31,903 nt of DNA from Chitinophagaceae bacterium (GTDB lineage: Bacteria > Bacteroidota > Bacteroidia > Chitinophagales > Chitinophagaceae). The position numbers and the translations under genes are program-made. The stretch spans positions 1-31,903 of the forward strand of contig CANIMM010000003.1 of assembly GCA_947468255.1 (NCBI GenBank), read 5' to 3'. The notes beneath the pieces were generated by a model that saw only the letters and a program-made list of their open reading frames with translations, searched no databases and was not told the DNA's origin. Positions 24,612 to 31,903 of this stretch are shown piece by piece; position 1 is the stretch's first letter, and each line of letters opens with the position of its first letter.

Positions 24612-25292
24612 ATGGCATTTAAACAAATAGCATTCGATTTTGGGGAATTGCCCCAGAAGCCTAAGCCGGAAAATATTTTAATTGCGGCAGAGCAAGTCTT
24701 GCCTGTAAAACAAACGCTGCCCGATACAGTAGCGTTGCCTGAACCAATAGTGTTGGCCGTAATAGAAGAATTGATTGAAGTATCAGTAGCTCCTGAAATA
24801 GAAATTGTTGTTGAAAGAAAGGCGGAACCCCCAAAGGAACCCTTTCCCAACAAAACGCATTCAATTCAAAAAGTTATTAAAAATACTCCTGAAAAAGTAA
24901 AGTCAACCAGAGGTAGAAAGAGTGTCAAGGAGATGAGTGAGGGGGTTGCATTGATTGAGGTTCCTGAAGATGAGATCTTATTTCAAAAAATGTATTATTC
25001 AATAGGGAAGGTGGCCGATATGTTCAAGGTAAATCAATCATTGATTAGATTATGGGAAAATGAGTTTGATGTGTTAAAGCCCAAAAAAAATGGAAAAGGA
25101 GATCGATTGTTTAGGCCAGCGGATATAAAAAACATACAACTCATTTACCACTTAATGAGAGAAAGAAAATACACCATGGAGGGGGCAAAGGATTTTATTA
25201 AAAACAATAAAAAGGCAAGTGAAAAATTTTCAACGATAGAATCATTGAAAAAGCTGAAAGAGTTTTTAATAGAAATGAAAGCCAGTCTTTAA
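24612..25292 (+). CDS. MerR-type DNA-binding protein with long N-terminal extension
   Basis: A 226-residue protein with a MerR-like winged helix-turn-helix in its C-terminal part (about 127-197: YYSIGKVADMFKVNQSLIRL, WENEF, GDRLFRPADIKNIQLIYHL). The usual MerR domain is at the N-terminus; here it is preceded by about 125 residues of Pro/Glu/Val-rich, poorly ordered sequence, including a Lys/Arg patch (KSTRGRKSVKEM). Little lies behind the domain, so there is no recognisable effector-binding part. It is linked to the M23 peptidase gene by 9 bp. A role in envelope or division control is only an inference from that linkage. It converges on the MscS gene, 39 bp away, without a visible terminator. 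Confidence 0.88.
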   Translation: MAFKQIAFDFGELPQKPKPENILIAAEQVLPVKQTLPDTVALPEPIVLAVIEELIEVSVAPEIEIVVERKAEPPKEPFPNKTHSIQKVIKNTPEKVKSTRGRKSVKEMSEGVALIEVPEDEILFQKMYYSIGKVADMFKVNQSLIRLWENEFDVLKPKKNGKGDRLFRPADIKNIQLIYHLMRERKYTMEGAKDFIKNNKKASEKFSTIESLKKLKEFLIEMKASL

Positions 25293-25331
25293 TTTCTTAC
25301 TGCTTGGTTGCTGATTTCCAGAACAGCCCCC

Positions 25332-26408
25332 CTAACTTACATTACCATCTATGCAAGACAATTCAATCTTGTTTTTTTCAAGTACTTCTTTAATTTGCAA
25401 ATGAATGATTTCTTTAAACGAATCAAATTGAATTGTCGGTACGATAGGAGTTAGGTATTCAATAGAAATCAAGAGGCCTGTTTTATTCATTTCTTTCAAA
25501 AAAACGGTATAAGAAAGCAGGTCGGCGGCATGTTGTTGTAAGACTGATTTAATGGACTCAATTGTTTTTTTAACATCATCGGATTTGGTTTTTTGCGAAA
25601 GCTCGATGCTTATCTCAGCTCTTCTTTCGGTGCGCGTACTGAGGTTGTCCACAATACTGTCTACCATTTGTTTGTTAGGCACACTTACCAATGTTTTATC
25701 AGCGGTGCGTATCCTTGTACTGCGCAATCCAATTCGCTCTACGGTACCACTAATCAAATGTACTTTCAGTTCGTCACCCGTTTTAAATGGTTTATCAAAA
25801 AATATAATAAAAGAGGCAATGATATTTTCCAAACTTTCTTTTGCCGCCAGTGCCAGTGCGGCACCTACGATACTAAGGCCGGTTAAGAGGTTGCCAATAT
25901 TTTGACCGAAAGTAAATTTAAGCAGTAGTAAAAACCCAATAATTCCTAGGATAACTTTTAAGAAATCACGGAAAAAAACGATCAATTGATCATCACTTTT
26001 ATCTTCAGTAAGACTTGTTTTTGCTTCTAGCACTAATGAAATAAAATCAATCAAACGAAGCTGTAGCCAGGTAAAAACAAGCACAATGATGGTGATGCCG
26101 CATCTTTCAAAAATCAATTGCGTGTTGATATGGTAAAGTTGGTATTGAAATGCAGAAGGGAAATTTAATTTATCAATACTGAATTCAGCAATAAGGGTGA
26201 GTACAAACCATTGCAAAGGGGCGATCACAAGGTCTATAAAACTCTTTTTATCAACTGATTTCCATGCCTGGCGCACCACCCTATACAATAGGGAAGCGAT
26301 ATAGCGCGATACATATTTTTTTAAAAGTAGCGCTAGTACAATAATACCAGCCACCGTCAACCAAGCGCTAAGGCTGTTATCAAAATAAATTTTGTCAAAA
26401 AAATTCAT
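25332..26408 (-). CDS. Mechanosensitive ion channel family protein (MscS type)
   Basis: A 358-residue inner-membrane channel of the MscS family, which opens under membrane tension and releases solutes. About four hydrophobic helices precede the pore helix and beta domain. The TM3/beta junction LTGLSIVGAALALAAKESLE and IASFIIFFDKPFKTGDEL is the family signature. RIGLRSTRIRTADKTLVSVP with PNKQMVDSIVDN follows, and an alpha/beta C-terminal domain closes the protein. The longer N-terminal membrane part, compared with E. coli MscS, is common in Bacteroidota members. It is transcribed alone: lpxH lies 112 bp upstream and the MerR-type gene converges from the other side. Confidence 0.92.
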   Translation of the reverse strand: MNFFDKIYFDNSLSAWLTVAGIIVLALLLKKYVSRYIASLLYRVVRQAWKSVDKKSFIDLVIAPLQWFVLTLIAEFSIDKLNFPSAFQYQLYHINTQLIFERCGITIIVLVFTWLQLRLIDFISLVLEAKTSLTEDKSDDQLIVFFRDFLKVILGIIGFLLLLKFTFGQNIGNLLTGLSIVGAALALAAKESLENIIASFIIFFDKPFKTGDELKVHLISGTVERIGLRSTRIRTADKTLVSVPNKQMVDSIVDNLSTRTERRAEISIELSQKTKSDDVKKTIESIKSVLQQHAADLLSYTVFLKEMNKTGLLISIEYLTPIVPTIQFDSFKEIIHLQIKEVLEKNKIELSCIDGNVS

Positions 26409-26520
26409 GCAGTAAATTTAATGGAGTACAATTGCATTCTGGCAATAAAAGTAAAAAAATATTCGAAATAGCTCGCAGTAGTATAGTTTATAAAGCGTAA
26501 GTCATATCAATCATTTCTAC

Positions 26521-27300
26521 TTAGTTATCGGAATCGCTTGTTGTAGGGTTGTAATATTTCAGTTCCATATGTTGGCCATCAAATACAGCGTAACTGTTAA
26601 AGTTGATCCATTCACCCAGATTAATATATCGGCTATTTTCAGAAAGGGAAAAATCAATGGGCAAGTGCCGGTGGCCAAATACAAAGTAATCGAAATGCGC
26701 TTTCAATAGCGTTTCTTTTGAGTAAACAATTAGCCATTCGTTTTCTTCACCTAAAAAATGTTCCGGCTGCTGGCTGGCAGCAATCCTGCTTTTTTTTGAA
26801 AAATAATTCGCAATCCCCAACCCTATTGTTGGTGGAACAAGACCGAAAATTGTCTGACAAATTTTGTTGCGGAATATTTTCTTCAAAAACTTGTAGCCTT
26901 CATCGCCAGGCCCCAGTCCATCTCCATGCCCGATGAAAAATTTTTTTCCGTTGAATTCAAAATTTTTCGGCTCAAAGTACACCGGTATATTTAATTCTTT
27001 TTGAAAGTAGTTGTGCATCCACATATCGTGGTTGCCTACAAAAAAATGAATGGGAATTCCTGCGTCTGTAAGCTCTGCCAATTTACCCAAAATTCGAATA
27101 TATCCTTTGGGAACCACCGTAGCATATTCAAACCAAAAGTCGAACAAATCACCCACAATAAATATTTGCTCCGCATCATTTTTGATGCTGTCCAAAAACT
27201 GAACGATTCTTTTTTCACGCTTCAAACTGCTGGCTGCATCGGGCGTTCCCAGATGAAAATCGGACAAGAAGTATATTTTTTTTGCAGCTATTGTTGTCAT
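26521..27300 (-). CDS. lpxH: UDP-2,3-diacylglucosamine diphosphatase (LpxH-like)
   Basis: Hydrolyses UDP-2,3-diacylglucosamine to lipid X and UMP in lipid A synthesis, at the cytoplasmic face of the inner membrane. The 259-residue protein has the calcineurin-like phosphoesterase metal motifs in order: SDFHLG (Asp14, His16), GDLFDFW, GNHDMW, GHGDGLGPGD and FGHRHLP. The central insert cap (FLKKIFRNKICQTIF and following) is as expected for LpxH. The ATG at 27300 (MTTIAAKKIYFLSD) is preferred over one three codons earlier. A -7-like box TACCTTTA lies at minus 27366-27359, between the LUD gene and lpxH, so it probably has its own promoter. Confidence 0.92.
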   Translation of the reverse strand: MTTIAAKKIYFLSDFHLGTPDAASSLKREKRIVQFLDSIKNDAEQIFIVGDLFDFWFEYATVVPKGYIRILGKLAELTDAGIPIHFFVGNHDMWMHNYFQKELNIPVYFEPKNFEFNGKKFFIGHGDGLGPGDEGYKFLKKIFRNKICQTIFGLVPPTIGLGIANYFSKKSRIAASQQPEHFLGEENEWLIVYSKETLLKAHFDYFVFGHRHLPIDFSLSENSRYINLGEWINFNSYAVFDGQHMELKYYNPTTSDSDN

Positions 27301-27358
27301 GTAAGGCAAAATGTTAGATTAAAGGAAGGCCCTATTGATTATTGCTCAATGTAGGCAA

Positions 27359-27366
27359 TAAAGGTA
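27359..27366 (-). promoter_or_regulatory. Putative lpxH promoter -7 box
   Basis: Minus strand TACCTTTA, one mismatch (last base) from TAnnTTTG, about 60 bp upstream of the lpxH start and just beyond the stop of the LUD gene. Confidence 0.3.
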
Positions 27367-27372
27367 AGGGAA

Positions 27373-28002
27373 TCAGCGTGTAGCACTGGCACTATCCACC
27401 AAAAATAAATACACTTCTTTTGGACCATGTACTCCTGTTACCAGTGTTTTTTCAATATCGGCCGTTCTGCTGGGTCCACTGGCAAAAGTGATTAAAGATG
27501 GAATATTACCTGCATATTTGTCTTTCAGTAATTGCAAAGCATCTTTGATATCATATACTAGTTGGTTAGTATAGGCGATGCAAATATGAATAGGGGCATA
27601 CACGCTCACTGTGCGACCGCTTTGTTGGGCAGCACTCATTACAATAGTGCCCGTACGGGCTACTAAATATTCGCAACCAGTAACGGAAGCATCGCAGCCG
27701 GGGAGATGAATGGTGTTGCTAAAGGAATCATTCCACCGATCTTCACAGCAATAGATTTTGGTCCATTCTTTTTGGGTAATTAGTTGCTGAACCTGCAGTA
27801 GGAGGTCGGCCTCATCTACGCAAAAGGCGAATTTACCTTGTAGTTGGTTAAATGCTTCTGCAAACAATATTTCTAACTCATCTTTAGCAGGCTGGTAAAC
27901 AGAAGCAGATCCTTCACTTTGTGGAAAAGGCAAAGGCACTGGATTACTCAGTGCCTGCCGTATTCGTTTTAATATGTTTTCTTTTGCCGCTGAAGTGCCC
28001 AT
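27373..28002 (-). CDS. LUD domain protein (LutC/YkgG-like)
   Basis: A 209-residue protein of the LUD superfamily, related to LutC of the lactate-utilisation complex LutABC. Signatures are the N-terminal AAKENILKRIRQAL, then GCEYLVARTGTIVMSA near the middle and the C-terminal FASGPSRTADIEKTLVTGVHGPKEVYLFLVD. That last segment is the most conserved part of the family. No LutA or LutB partner is in the window, so a role in lactate oxidation is not supported here. It starts 7 bp after the ftsH stop, so it is surely in the rsfS-ftsH unit, an association I recall from other Bacteroidota genomes. Its function in that setting is unknown. Confidence 0.92.
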   Translation of the reverse strand: MGTSAAKENILKRIRQALSNPVPLPFPQSEGSASVYQPAKDELEILFAEAFNQLQGKFAFCVDEADLLLQVQQLITQKEWTKIYCCEDRWNDSFSNTIHLPGCDASVTGCEYLVARTGTIVMSAAQQSGRTVSVYAPIHICIAYTNQLVYDIKDALQLLKDKYAGNIPSLITFASGPSRTADIEKTLVTGVHGPKEVYLFLVDSASATR

Positions 28003-28009
28003 GGCAATC

Positions 28010-30073
28010 TTAAATTTTAGGAGGGTTTATCAGCTCTTCAGGTAAGGAGGTATCCGGCTCTTCTAATACTGCCTCCTCCGGCGTTGGAATATCCAATGCC
28101 TTTTTCTCTTCAAAGGCTCTTTTACCAATTAAATTCTCCACATCACTTTTGAACAAGACTTCTTTTTTCAGTAATTCTTTGGCTAATAACTCCACATCGC
28201 CTTTCTTTTCAGTAAGTAGCTCCTTGGTTCTGATATATGCATTTTCTATTAGCTTGCGTACCTCTTCATCAATCATTTTACCAGTCTCCTCGCTAAAGGG
28301 TTTGGTAAATACATTTTCCTGATTGGGATCGTAGTAACTGATATTGCCGATTTTTTCGTTCATACCATATACCGTAATCATGCTGTAGGCAATCTTAGTA
28401 ATTTGTTGCAGATCATTGCTTGCCCCGGTACTTATTTTTCCAAAGAAAATATCTTCACTTGCTCTTCCTCCCAATGTCATGCATATCTGGTCTAGCAATT
28501 GATCTGTATTATAGAGGTATTGTTCTTTAGGAGTGTATTGGGCATATCCGAGTGCTGCGCTACCTCTTGGCACTACGGTTACTTTTAACAACGGGTAGGC
28601 ATGTTCGAGATACCAACCGCAAATGGCATGTCCAGCTTCGTGGTATGCAATGATTTCTTTTTCTTCAGGAGAAATGATTTTATTCTTTTTTTCCAATCCC
28701 CCAATTACTCGGTCGATGGCATCCTGGAAATCGCTCATATCTACTGAGTCCTTGTTTTTACGGGCAGCAATTAAAGCAGCCTCATTACAAACATTGGCAA
28801 TGTCAGCACCAGCAAAACCGGGGGTTTGCTCGGCTAATTTAAAGATATCAAGCGTTGTTGAAATTTTGATTGGGCCCAAATGCACTTTAAAAATAGCTTC
28901 CCTACCAACTAAATCAGGTCGGTCAATAGAGATCTGCCGATCAAATCTACCTGGGCGCAATAAAGCAGCATCTAATACATCTGGTCGGTTGGTAGCAGCT
29001 AAAATAATGATTCCAAGATCAGTTCCAAAGCCATCCATTTCCACAAGCAATTGGTTCAAGGTGTTTTCTCTTTCATCATTGCTCATCATCATATTCTTAC
29101 CTCTTGCCCTTCCGATTGCATCAATTTCATCAATAAATATGATGCAGGGTGCTTTTTCTCTTGCCTGCTTAAAAAGATCCCGAACGCGGCTGGCACCAAC
29201 ACCTACAAACATTTCCACAAAATCACTTCCACTAAGGCTAAAAAATGGAACCTGGGCTTCGCCTGCAACCGCTTTAGCTAGTAAAGTTTTACCTGTTCCC
29301 GGAGGCCCTATTAACAATGCACCTTTGGGAATTTTTCCGCCAAGGGCAGTATATTTTTTCGGATTTTTTAAAAAATCAACGATTTCCATTACCTCTACCT
29401 TAGCTTCATCTAGTCCGGCTACATCGCCAAAATTGATATTCACTCTAGATGCTTTATCGAAAAGAGTAGCTTTTGATTTACCAATATTGAAAATACCACC
29501 TGGTCCACCACTGCCACCACCTGGCCCACCTACCTTACGCATCATCATCACAAATAATAAGCCGATCAATAAGATGGGTAGAAGGGTAGAAATTATCTGT
29601 CCAAATAATTCTCCTTCATCGGTGGGAGAATCAGGTATCTGGGTTATTAGGGGGTTTTTATTATAAAAATCCTGCATTTGCGCTGCAAAAGTTTTATCAT
29701 CCACTATGCTGAAATACAGCTGTGGAGCAGGCATTTTAATGGCGTTATCGAACTGCTTGCCAAAAAGATCTTTATAAACGGCTTTATTTTCGAGACTGTC
29801 TTTTTTGATAAATATCCGAACAATTTTTTTGTTGCGAATAGTCGTAATTTTCTCAACATCCCCCTGTTTAACAAGTTCAGTAAATTTAACCTGATTGGTT
29901 TCTACTCCGGTACCTGTTGCGGTTCGTAAAAAATTATAGCCTACGATTGCTGCAAAGACAATTCCATATATCCAGTAGATATTAAACCTGTTTTTGTTTT
30001 TTGACTGGTTGTCGTCTCCGGTAGAAGGGGTAGTGCCCGTTTTTTTGTTGGTTGATTTTTTATCTTCTGACAT
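28010..30073 (-). CDS. ftsH: ATP-dependent zinc metalloprotease FtsH
   Basis: Membrane-bound AAA+ protease that degrades misassembled membrane proteins and some regulators. The 687-residue protein has an N-terminal Lys-rich tail and TM1 (about 31-49). A periplasmic domain is followed by TM2 (about 158-178), then a Gly-rich linker. The AAA module has Walker A GPPGTGKT (256-263), Walker B IIFIDEIDAIG and the second region of homology ATNRPDVLDAALLRPGRFD. The protease zinc motif HEAGH lies near residue 478. The C-terminal tail is acidic and Pro-rich. The length fits the family. It lies 59 bp downstream of rsfS and 7 bp upstream of the LUD gene, forming a three-gene unit. Confidence 0.98.
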   Translation of the reverse strand: MSEDKKSTNKKTGTTPSTGDDNQSKNKNRFNIYWIYGIVFAAIVGYNFLRTATGTGVETNQVKFTELVKQGDVEKITTIRNKKIVRIFIKKDSLENKAVYKDLFGKQFDNAIKMPAPQLYFSIVDDKTFAAQMQDFYNKNPLITQIPDSPTDEGELFGQIISTLLPILLIGLLFVMMMRKVGGPGGGSGGPGGIFNIGKSKATLFDKASRVNINFGDVAGLDEAKVEVMEIVDFLKNPKKYTALGGKIPKGALLIGPPGTGKTLLAKAVAGEAQVPFFSLSGSDFVEMFVGVGASRVRDLFKQAREKAPCIIFIDEIDAIGRARGKNMMMSNDERENTLNQLLVEMDGFGTDLGIIILAATNRPDVLDAALLRPGRFDRQISIDRPDLVGREAIFKVHLGPIKISTTLDIFKLAEQTPGFAGADIANVCNEAALIAARKNKDSVDMSDFQDAIDRVIGGLEKKNKIISPEEKEIIAYHEAGHAICGWYLEHAYPLLKVTVVPRGSAALGYAQYTPKEQYLYNTDQLLDQICMTLGGRASEDIFFGKISTGASNDLQQITKIAYSMITVYGMNEKIGNISYYDPNQENVFTKPFSEETGKMIDEEVRKLIENAYIRTKELLTEKKGDVELLAKELLKKEVLFKSDVENLIGKRAFEEKKALDIPTPEEAVLEEPDTSLPEELINPPKI

Positions 30074-30132
30074 AGCTGCTTGCTTACAATATTTATTTAT
30101 GTTATGCTATTGGATAGCGGATGTTGATTGAT

Positions 30133-30522
30133 TTAATCATTGTGTTCGGTGGCAACTGCATCACTCCACATTTCTTCCAGCTTGTAAAACTTTCTTGGTT
30201 CGGGCAACATGATATGTACCACCACATTTACATAATCAATTAAAATCCATTGTTGCCCCTGACGACCTTCGTGCTTGTAGGCGGATTCGCCACATTTCTT
30301 TTTTACGTCTTCTTCTATAAAGTCAGCAATCGCCTTTAATTGCGTGGAATTACTAGCTTCGCAAATGATGAAAAAATCGGATACGGCTTCAGGGATTTTA
30401 CGTAAATCAAGGCTAATGATGTTTTCTCCCTTTTTTTCCTGGATGGCATCGATAATAGCTTTGAAAATTTTACTGTTTTTGGTTAGCTTTTTAATAGTAC
30501 TTTTTGGACGATTGGCTAACAT
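30133..30522 (-). CDS. rsfS: Ribosome silencing factor RsfS (Iojap/YbeB)
   Basis: Binds ribosomal protein L14 and blocks joining of the 30S and 50S subunits under starvation. The 129-residue product has the DUF143 pattern ENIISLDLRKIPEAVSDFFI, then CEASNSTQLKAIADFIEEDV, then GRQGQQWILIDYVNVVVHIM and the closing FYKLEEMWSDA. The ATG at 30522 (MLANRPKSTIKK) is preferred over the TTG at 30537. That TTG is the end of a promoter-like TATAATTTG (30543-30535), leaving a leader of about ten nucleotides. It is the first gene of the rsfS-ftsH-LUD unit and divergent from birA, a pairing I recall as usual in Bacteroidota. Confidence 0.95.
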   Translation of the reverse strand: MLANRPKSTIKKLTKNSKIFKAIIDAIQEKKGENIISLDLRKIPEAVSDFFIICEASNSTQLKAIADFIEEDVKKKCGESAYKHEGRQGQQWILIDYVNVVVHIMLPEPRKFYKLEEMWSDAVATEHND

Positions 30523-30681
30523 GGTGAGATTGTTCAAATTATATGCTGTTTTAGTTTATTTTTCATTGACATTCAATTTTATAGATAGCCCGCAGTTTAC
30601 TATTAACTTTTGTTTTTTGGATAACAGTAGCTAGCTTGCAAATATCTTCAAAAGTACTATTTCTTTACCAATCGTTGCAAC

Positions 30682-31425
30682 ATGCCCAAAACCGGTTCGT
30701 CCTTTGTAATTTTAAAGCAGGTTGATAGTACCAACAACTATGCCATGGCAAAGGTTCATGCAGGAATGGCGAAACATGGGGATACTTATTTTACAACGAT
30801 ACAAACAGCTGGAAAAGGCCAGCGTGGAAAGGTTTGGGAGACAGCCCACGGCGTTAATATTGCCCTCAGCCTTGTTTTGGATGTCCAATTGTTAAATGCT
30901 TCACAACAATTTCAATTGTTAGTCTGCGTTGCCTTAGGCTGTTATGATTTTTTTGAACGATATGCCGGTCAAGAAACCAGCATTAAATGGCCAAATGATA
31001 TTTACTGGCGTGACAGAAAGGCAGTAGGCGTATTAATTGAAAACAGCTTTCAGGGCAGTGATTGGAAATTTGCTGTGGCAGGAATAGGGGTTAATATCAA
31101 CCAGACCCATTTTGACAATAGCCTAAAAAATCCGGTTTCATTAAAGCAAATTACCGGAAAAACCTACGACCTCACCGAATTAGCCAAAGAGTTGCAAATG
31201 CATCTGTTGAATCGGTTTAGCGCTATTCAAAAAGACCCATTTAGCGGATCCCTGGCCGAATACAATGGGCATTTATACGGCCTCAACAAAAAAATGCATT
31301 TAAAAAAGGGTTCCATTCATTTCGATGCTAGTATTCAGGGGGTAACCGCCTTTGGACAGTTGGTAACCATGGATTCTAAACAGGAGCGGCAGTTCAACTT
31401 TGGCGAAGTGGAATGGGTTGTATGA
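30682..31425 (+). CDS. birA: Biotin--[acetyl-CoA carboxylase] ligase
   Basis: Activates biotin with ATP and transfers it to a lysine of the biotin carrier protein of acetyl-CoA carboxylase. The 247-residue protein starts with the catalytic domain: VDSTNNYAMAKV, then the biotinyl-adenylate loop GKGQRGKVW (44-52, the GRGRRGR site), HGVNIALSLVLD, and KWPNDIYWRDRKAVGVLIEN near residue 100. The C-terminal SH3-like domain follows (LKKGSIHFDASIQGVTAFGQ). There is no N-terminal helix-turn-helix, so it is a group I enzyme without the repressor function of E. coli BirA. It is followed by a repeat-rich region and converges on the bcp-type gene. Confidence 0.95.
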   Translation: MPKTGSSFVILKQVDSTNNYAMAKVHAGMAKHGDTYFTTIQTAGKGQRGKVWETAHGVNIALSLVLDVQLLNASQQFQLLVCVALGCYDFFERYAGQETSIKWPNDIYWRDRKAVGVLIENSFQGSDWKFAVAGIGVNINQTHFDNSLKNPVSLKQITGKTYDLTELAKELQMHLLNRFSAIQKDPFSGSLAEYNGHLYGLNKKMHLKKGSIHFDASIQGVTAFGQLVTMDSKQERQFNFGEVEWVV

Positions 31426-31430
31426 GGGAT

Positions 31431-31520
31431 CTCTGATGTGAGAATTTTTGATGTCTGATTTTTTGATGTCTGATGTCTGATTTTTTATGTCTGATGTCTG
31501 ATTTTTTGATGTATGATTTA
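31431..31520. repeat. Left arm of inverted heptamer-rich repeat (GATGTCT)
   Basis: Repeated GATGTCT heptamers, singly or in tandem pairs (GATGTCTGATGTCTGAT), are interrupted by runs of T (TGATTTTTT blocks). At least six GATGTNTGAT copies occur in 90 bp, directly downstream of the birA stop. The same motif family appears in inverted orientation at 31601-31674. It has no coding content; an open frame on the minus strand here is a by-product of the repeats. Confidence 0.9.
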
Positions 31521-31600
31521 TTTACATATGATGAAGCTCTATTGGATATGGAATTTAGTAAATCATTGCAAAAAGAATAAAGCGACAAGGCTCAAATTAT

Positions 31601-31674
31601 AAAAATCATACATCCACACATCATACATCAAAAAATCATACATCAGACATCATACATCAGACATAAAAAAATCA
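31601..31674. repeat. Right, inverted arm of the heptamer-rich repeat
   Basis: The reverse complement of the left-arm theme: ATCAGACATCATACATCAG and AAAAAATCATACATCA blocks. Read on the minus strand it gives GATGTATGATGTCTGATG with T-runs. The 80-bp spacer between arms (31521-31600) shows no repeat. The right arm runs into the stop of the bcp-type gene (TGA at 31674-31672). Together the arms could form a long imperfect hairpin between the two converging genes. Confidence 0.88.
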
Positions 31675-31902
31675 GCCATTTCCCAAGGCTTCCAGAATTT
31701 CTGCCGTATGGTTTTTGGTATCTGGTTTATTGATAATCTCCATAATTTTACCTGCTTCATCGATTAAAAAAGTGGTCCGGGTGATACCCATATAGGATTT
31801 CCCCATAAATTTCTTTTCGCCCCAAACCCCGTACTGTTCTACTATTTTTTTGTCCTCATCGGCGATTAGCGGAAAGGGTAGTTCATATTTGGTCTCAAAT
31901 TT
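31672..31902 (-). CDS. bcp: Thioredoxin-dependent peroxiredoxin, BCP type (partial, C-terminal part)
   Basis: The C-terminal 76 residues of a BCP/PrxQ-type peroxiredoxin, which reduces peroxides with thioredoxin. The gene runs off the right edge of the window, so the N-terminal part with the peroxidatic Cys is not visible. The segments FPLIADEDKKIVEQYGVWGE and KKFMGKSYMGITRTTFLIDE are diagnostic, and the tail HTAEILEALGNG is of the expected length. The stop codon lies at the edge of the inverted repeat arm. Confidence 0.93.
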   Translation of the reverse strand, partial: KFETKYELPFPLIADEDKKIVEQYGVWGEKKFMGKSYMGITRTTFLIDEAGKIMEIINKPDTKNHTAEILEALGNG

Positions 31903-31903
31903 C

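Noticed and set aside
28623..29666. A 347-codon open frame on the plus strand opposite ftsH
   Set aside because: It is antisense to the strongly conserved ftsH AAA and protease domains, has low-complexity Ser/Pro/Ile composition, and no promoter or family resemblance.
31394..31588. A 64-codon minus-strand frame after birA
   Set aside because: Its repetitive sequence (KSDIRHQK type) is a direct translation of the GATGTCT repeat arm.
1..31903. tRNA, rRNA, tmRNA, RNase P RNA, insertion sequences, phage or defence genes
   Set aside because: No characteristic stems, T-loop sequences, transposase or integrase motifs, or nuclease/toxin pairs were seen on either strand.

Overview
The window is a housekeeping stretch of a Bacteroidota chromosome, most likely family Chitinophagaceae. 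Three things point there. The base composition is AT-rich. Promoter-like TAnnTTTG -7 boxes and weak or absent Shine-Dalgarno sites recur. The gene content includes a TIGR02757 protein, a DUF2911 protein, LUD protein-FtsH-RsfS next to BirA, a DUF4369/TlpA lipoprotein and M28 peptidases. No rRNA, tRNA, CRISPR array, prophage, insertion sequence or defence island was seen. Family calls come from motif recognition without database searches.

Layout. 1-5.4 kb (minus): lysS; then, upstream of it, a tight cystathionine gamma-synthase / TIGR02757 / small hypothetical unit; then a DUF2911 protein and an ACP phosphodiesterase-like protein. 5.4-9.6 kb: two secreted M28 peptidases flank a plus-strand deoxyhypusine-synthase-like gene, with a strong bidirectional terminator at 7961-7996. 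9.7-13.2 kb (minus): rpiB, tatC, an 850-bp gap holding what may be a decayed gene, and prfA (RF1). 13.4-18 kb: a TTG-initiated amidohydrolase (+), recO (-) and an RND/MMPL exporter (+). 18-23.5 kb (minus): a TlpA-like lipoprotein, gatB and alaS. 23.6-25.3 kb (+): an M23 peptidase and a MerR-type regulator. 25.3-30.5 kb (minus): an MscS channel, lpxH, a LUD protein, ftsH and rsfS. 30.7 kb (+): birA. The window ends inside a bcp-type peroxiredoxin (-).

How the genes relate. Many serve translation and its quality control: lysS, alaS, gatB, prfA, rsfS and ftsH. Others serve the envelope: lpxH, tatC, M23, MscS, RND and the secreted peptidases. They do not form one pathway. Several starts were moved downstream because a TAnnTTTG-like box lies inside the longest possible reading frame.

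The unusual material is mostly non-coding. (1) The prfA leader has a stem-loop ending in a T-run and a 35-codon upstream frame whose UAG stop, a codon read by RF1, overlaps the prfA start codon. (2) Four 17-bp units, each with the palindrome GGTGA-N-TCACC, lie immediately upstream of a -7 box for gatB. (3) Two heptamer arrays share the skeleton GATNNCT, each with an inverted counterpart nearby, and a small third heptamer patch supplies a stop codon. (4) The deoxyhypusine-synthase homologue keeps the catalytic lysine but not the usual substrate-site histidines. I do not see a convincing new multi-gene system; the prfA leader is the best candidate for undescribed regulation.
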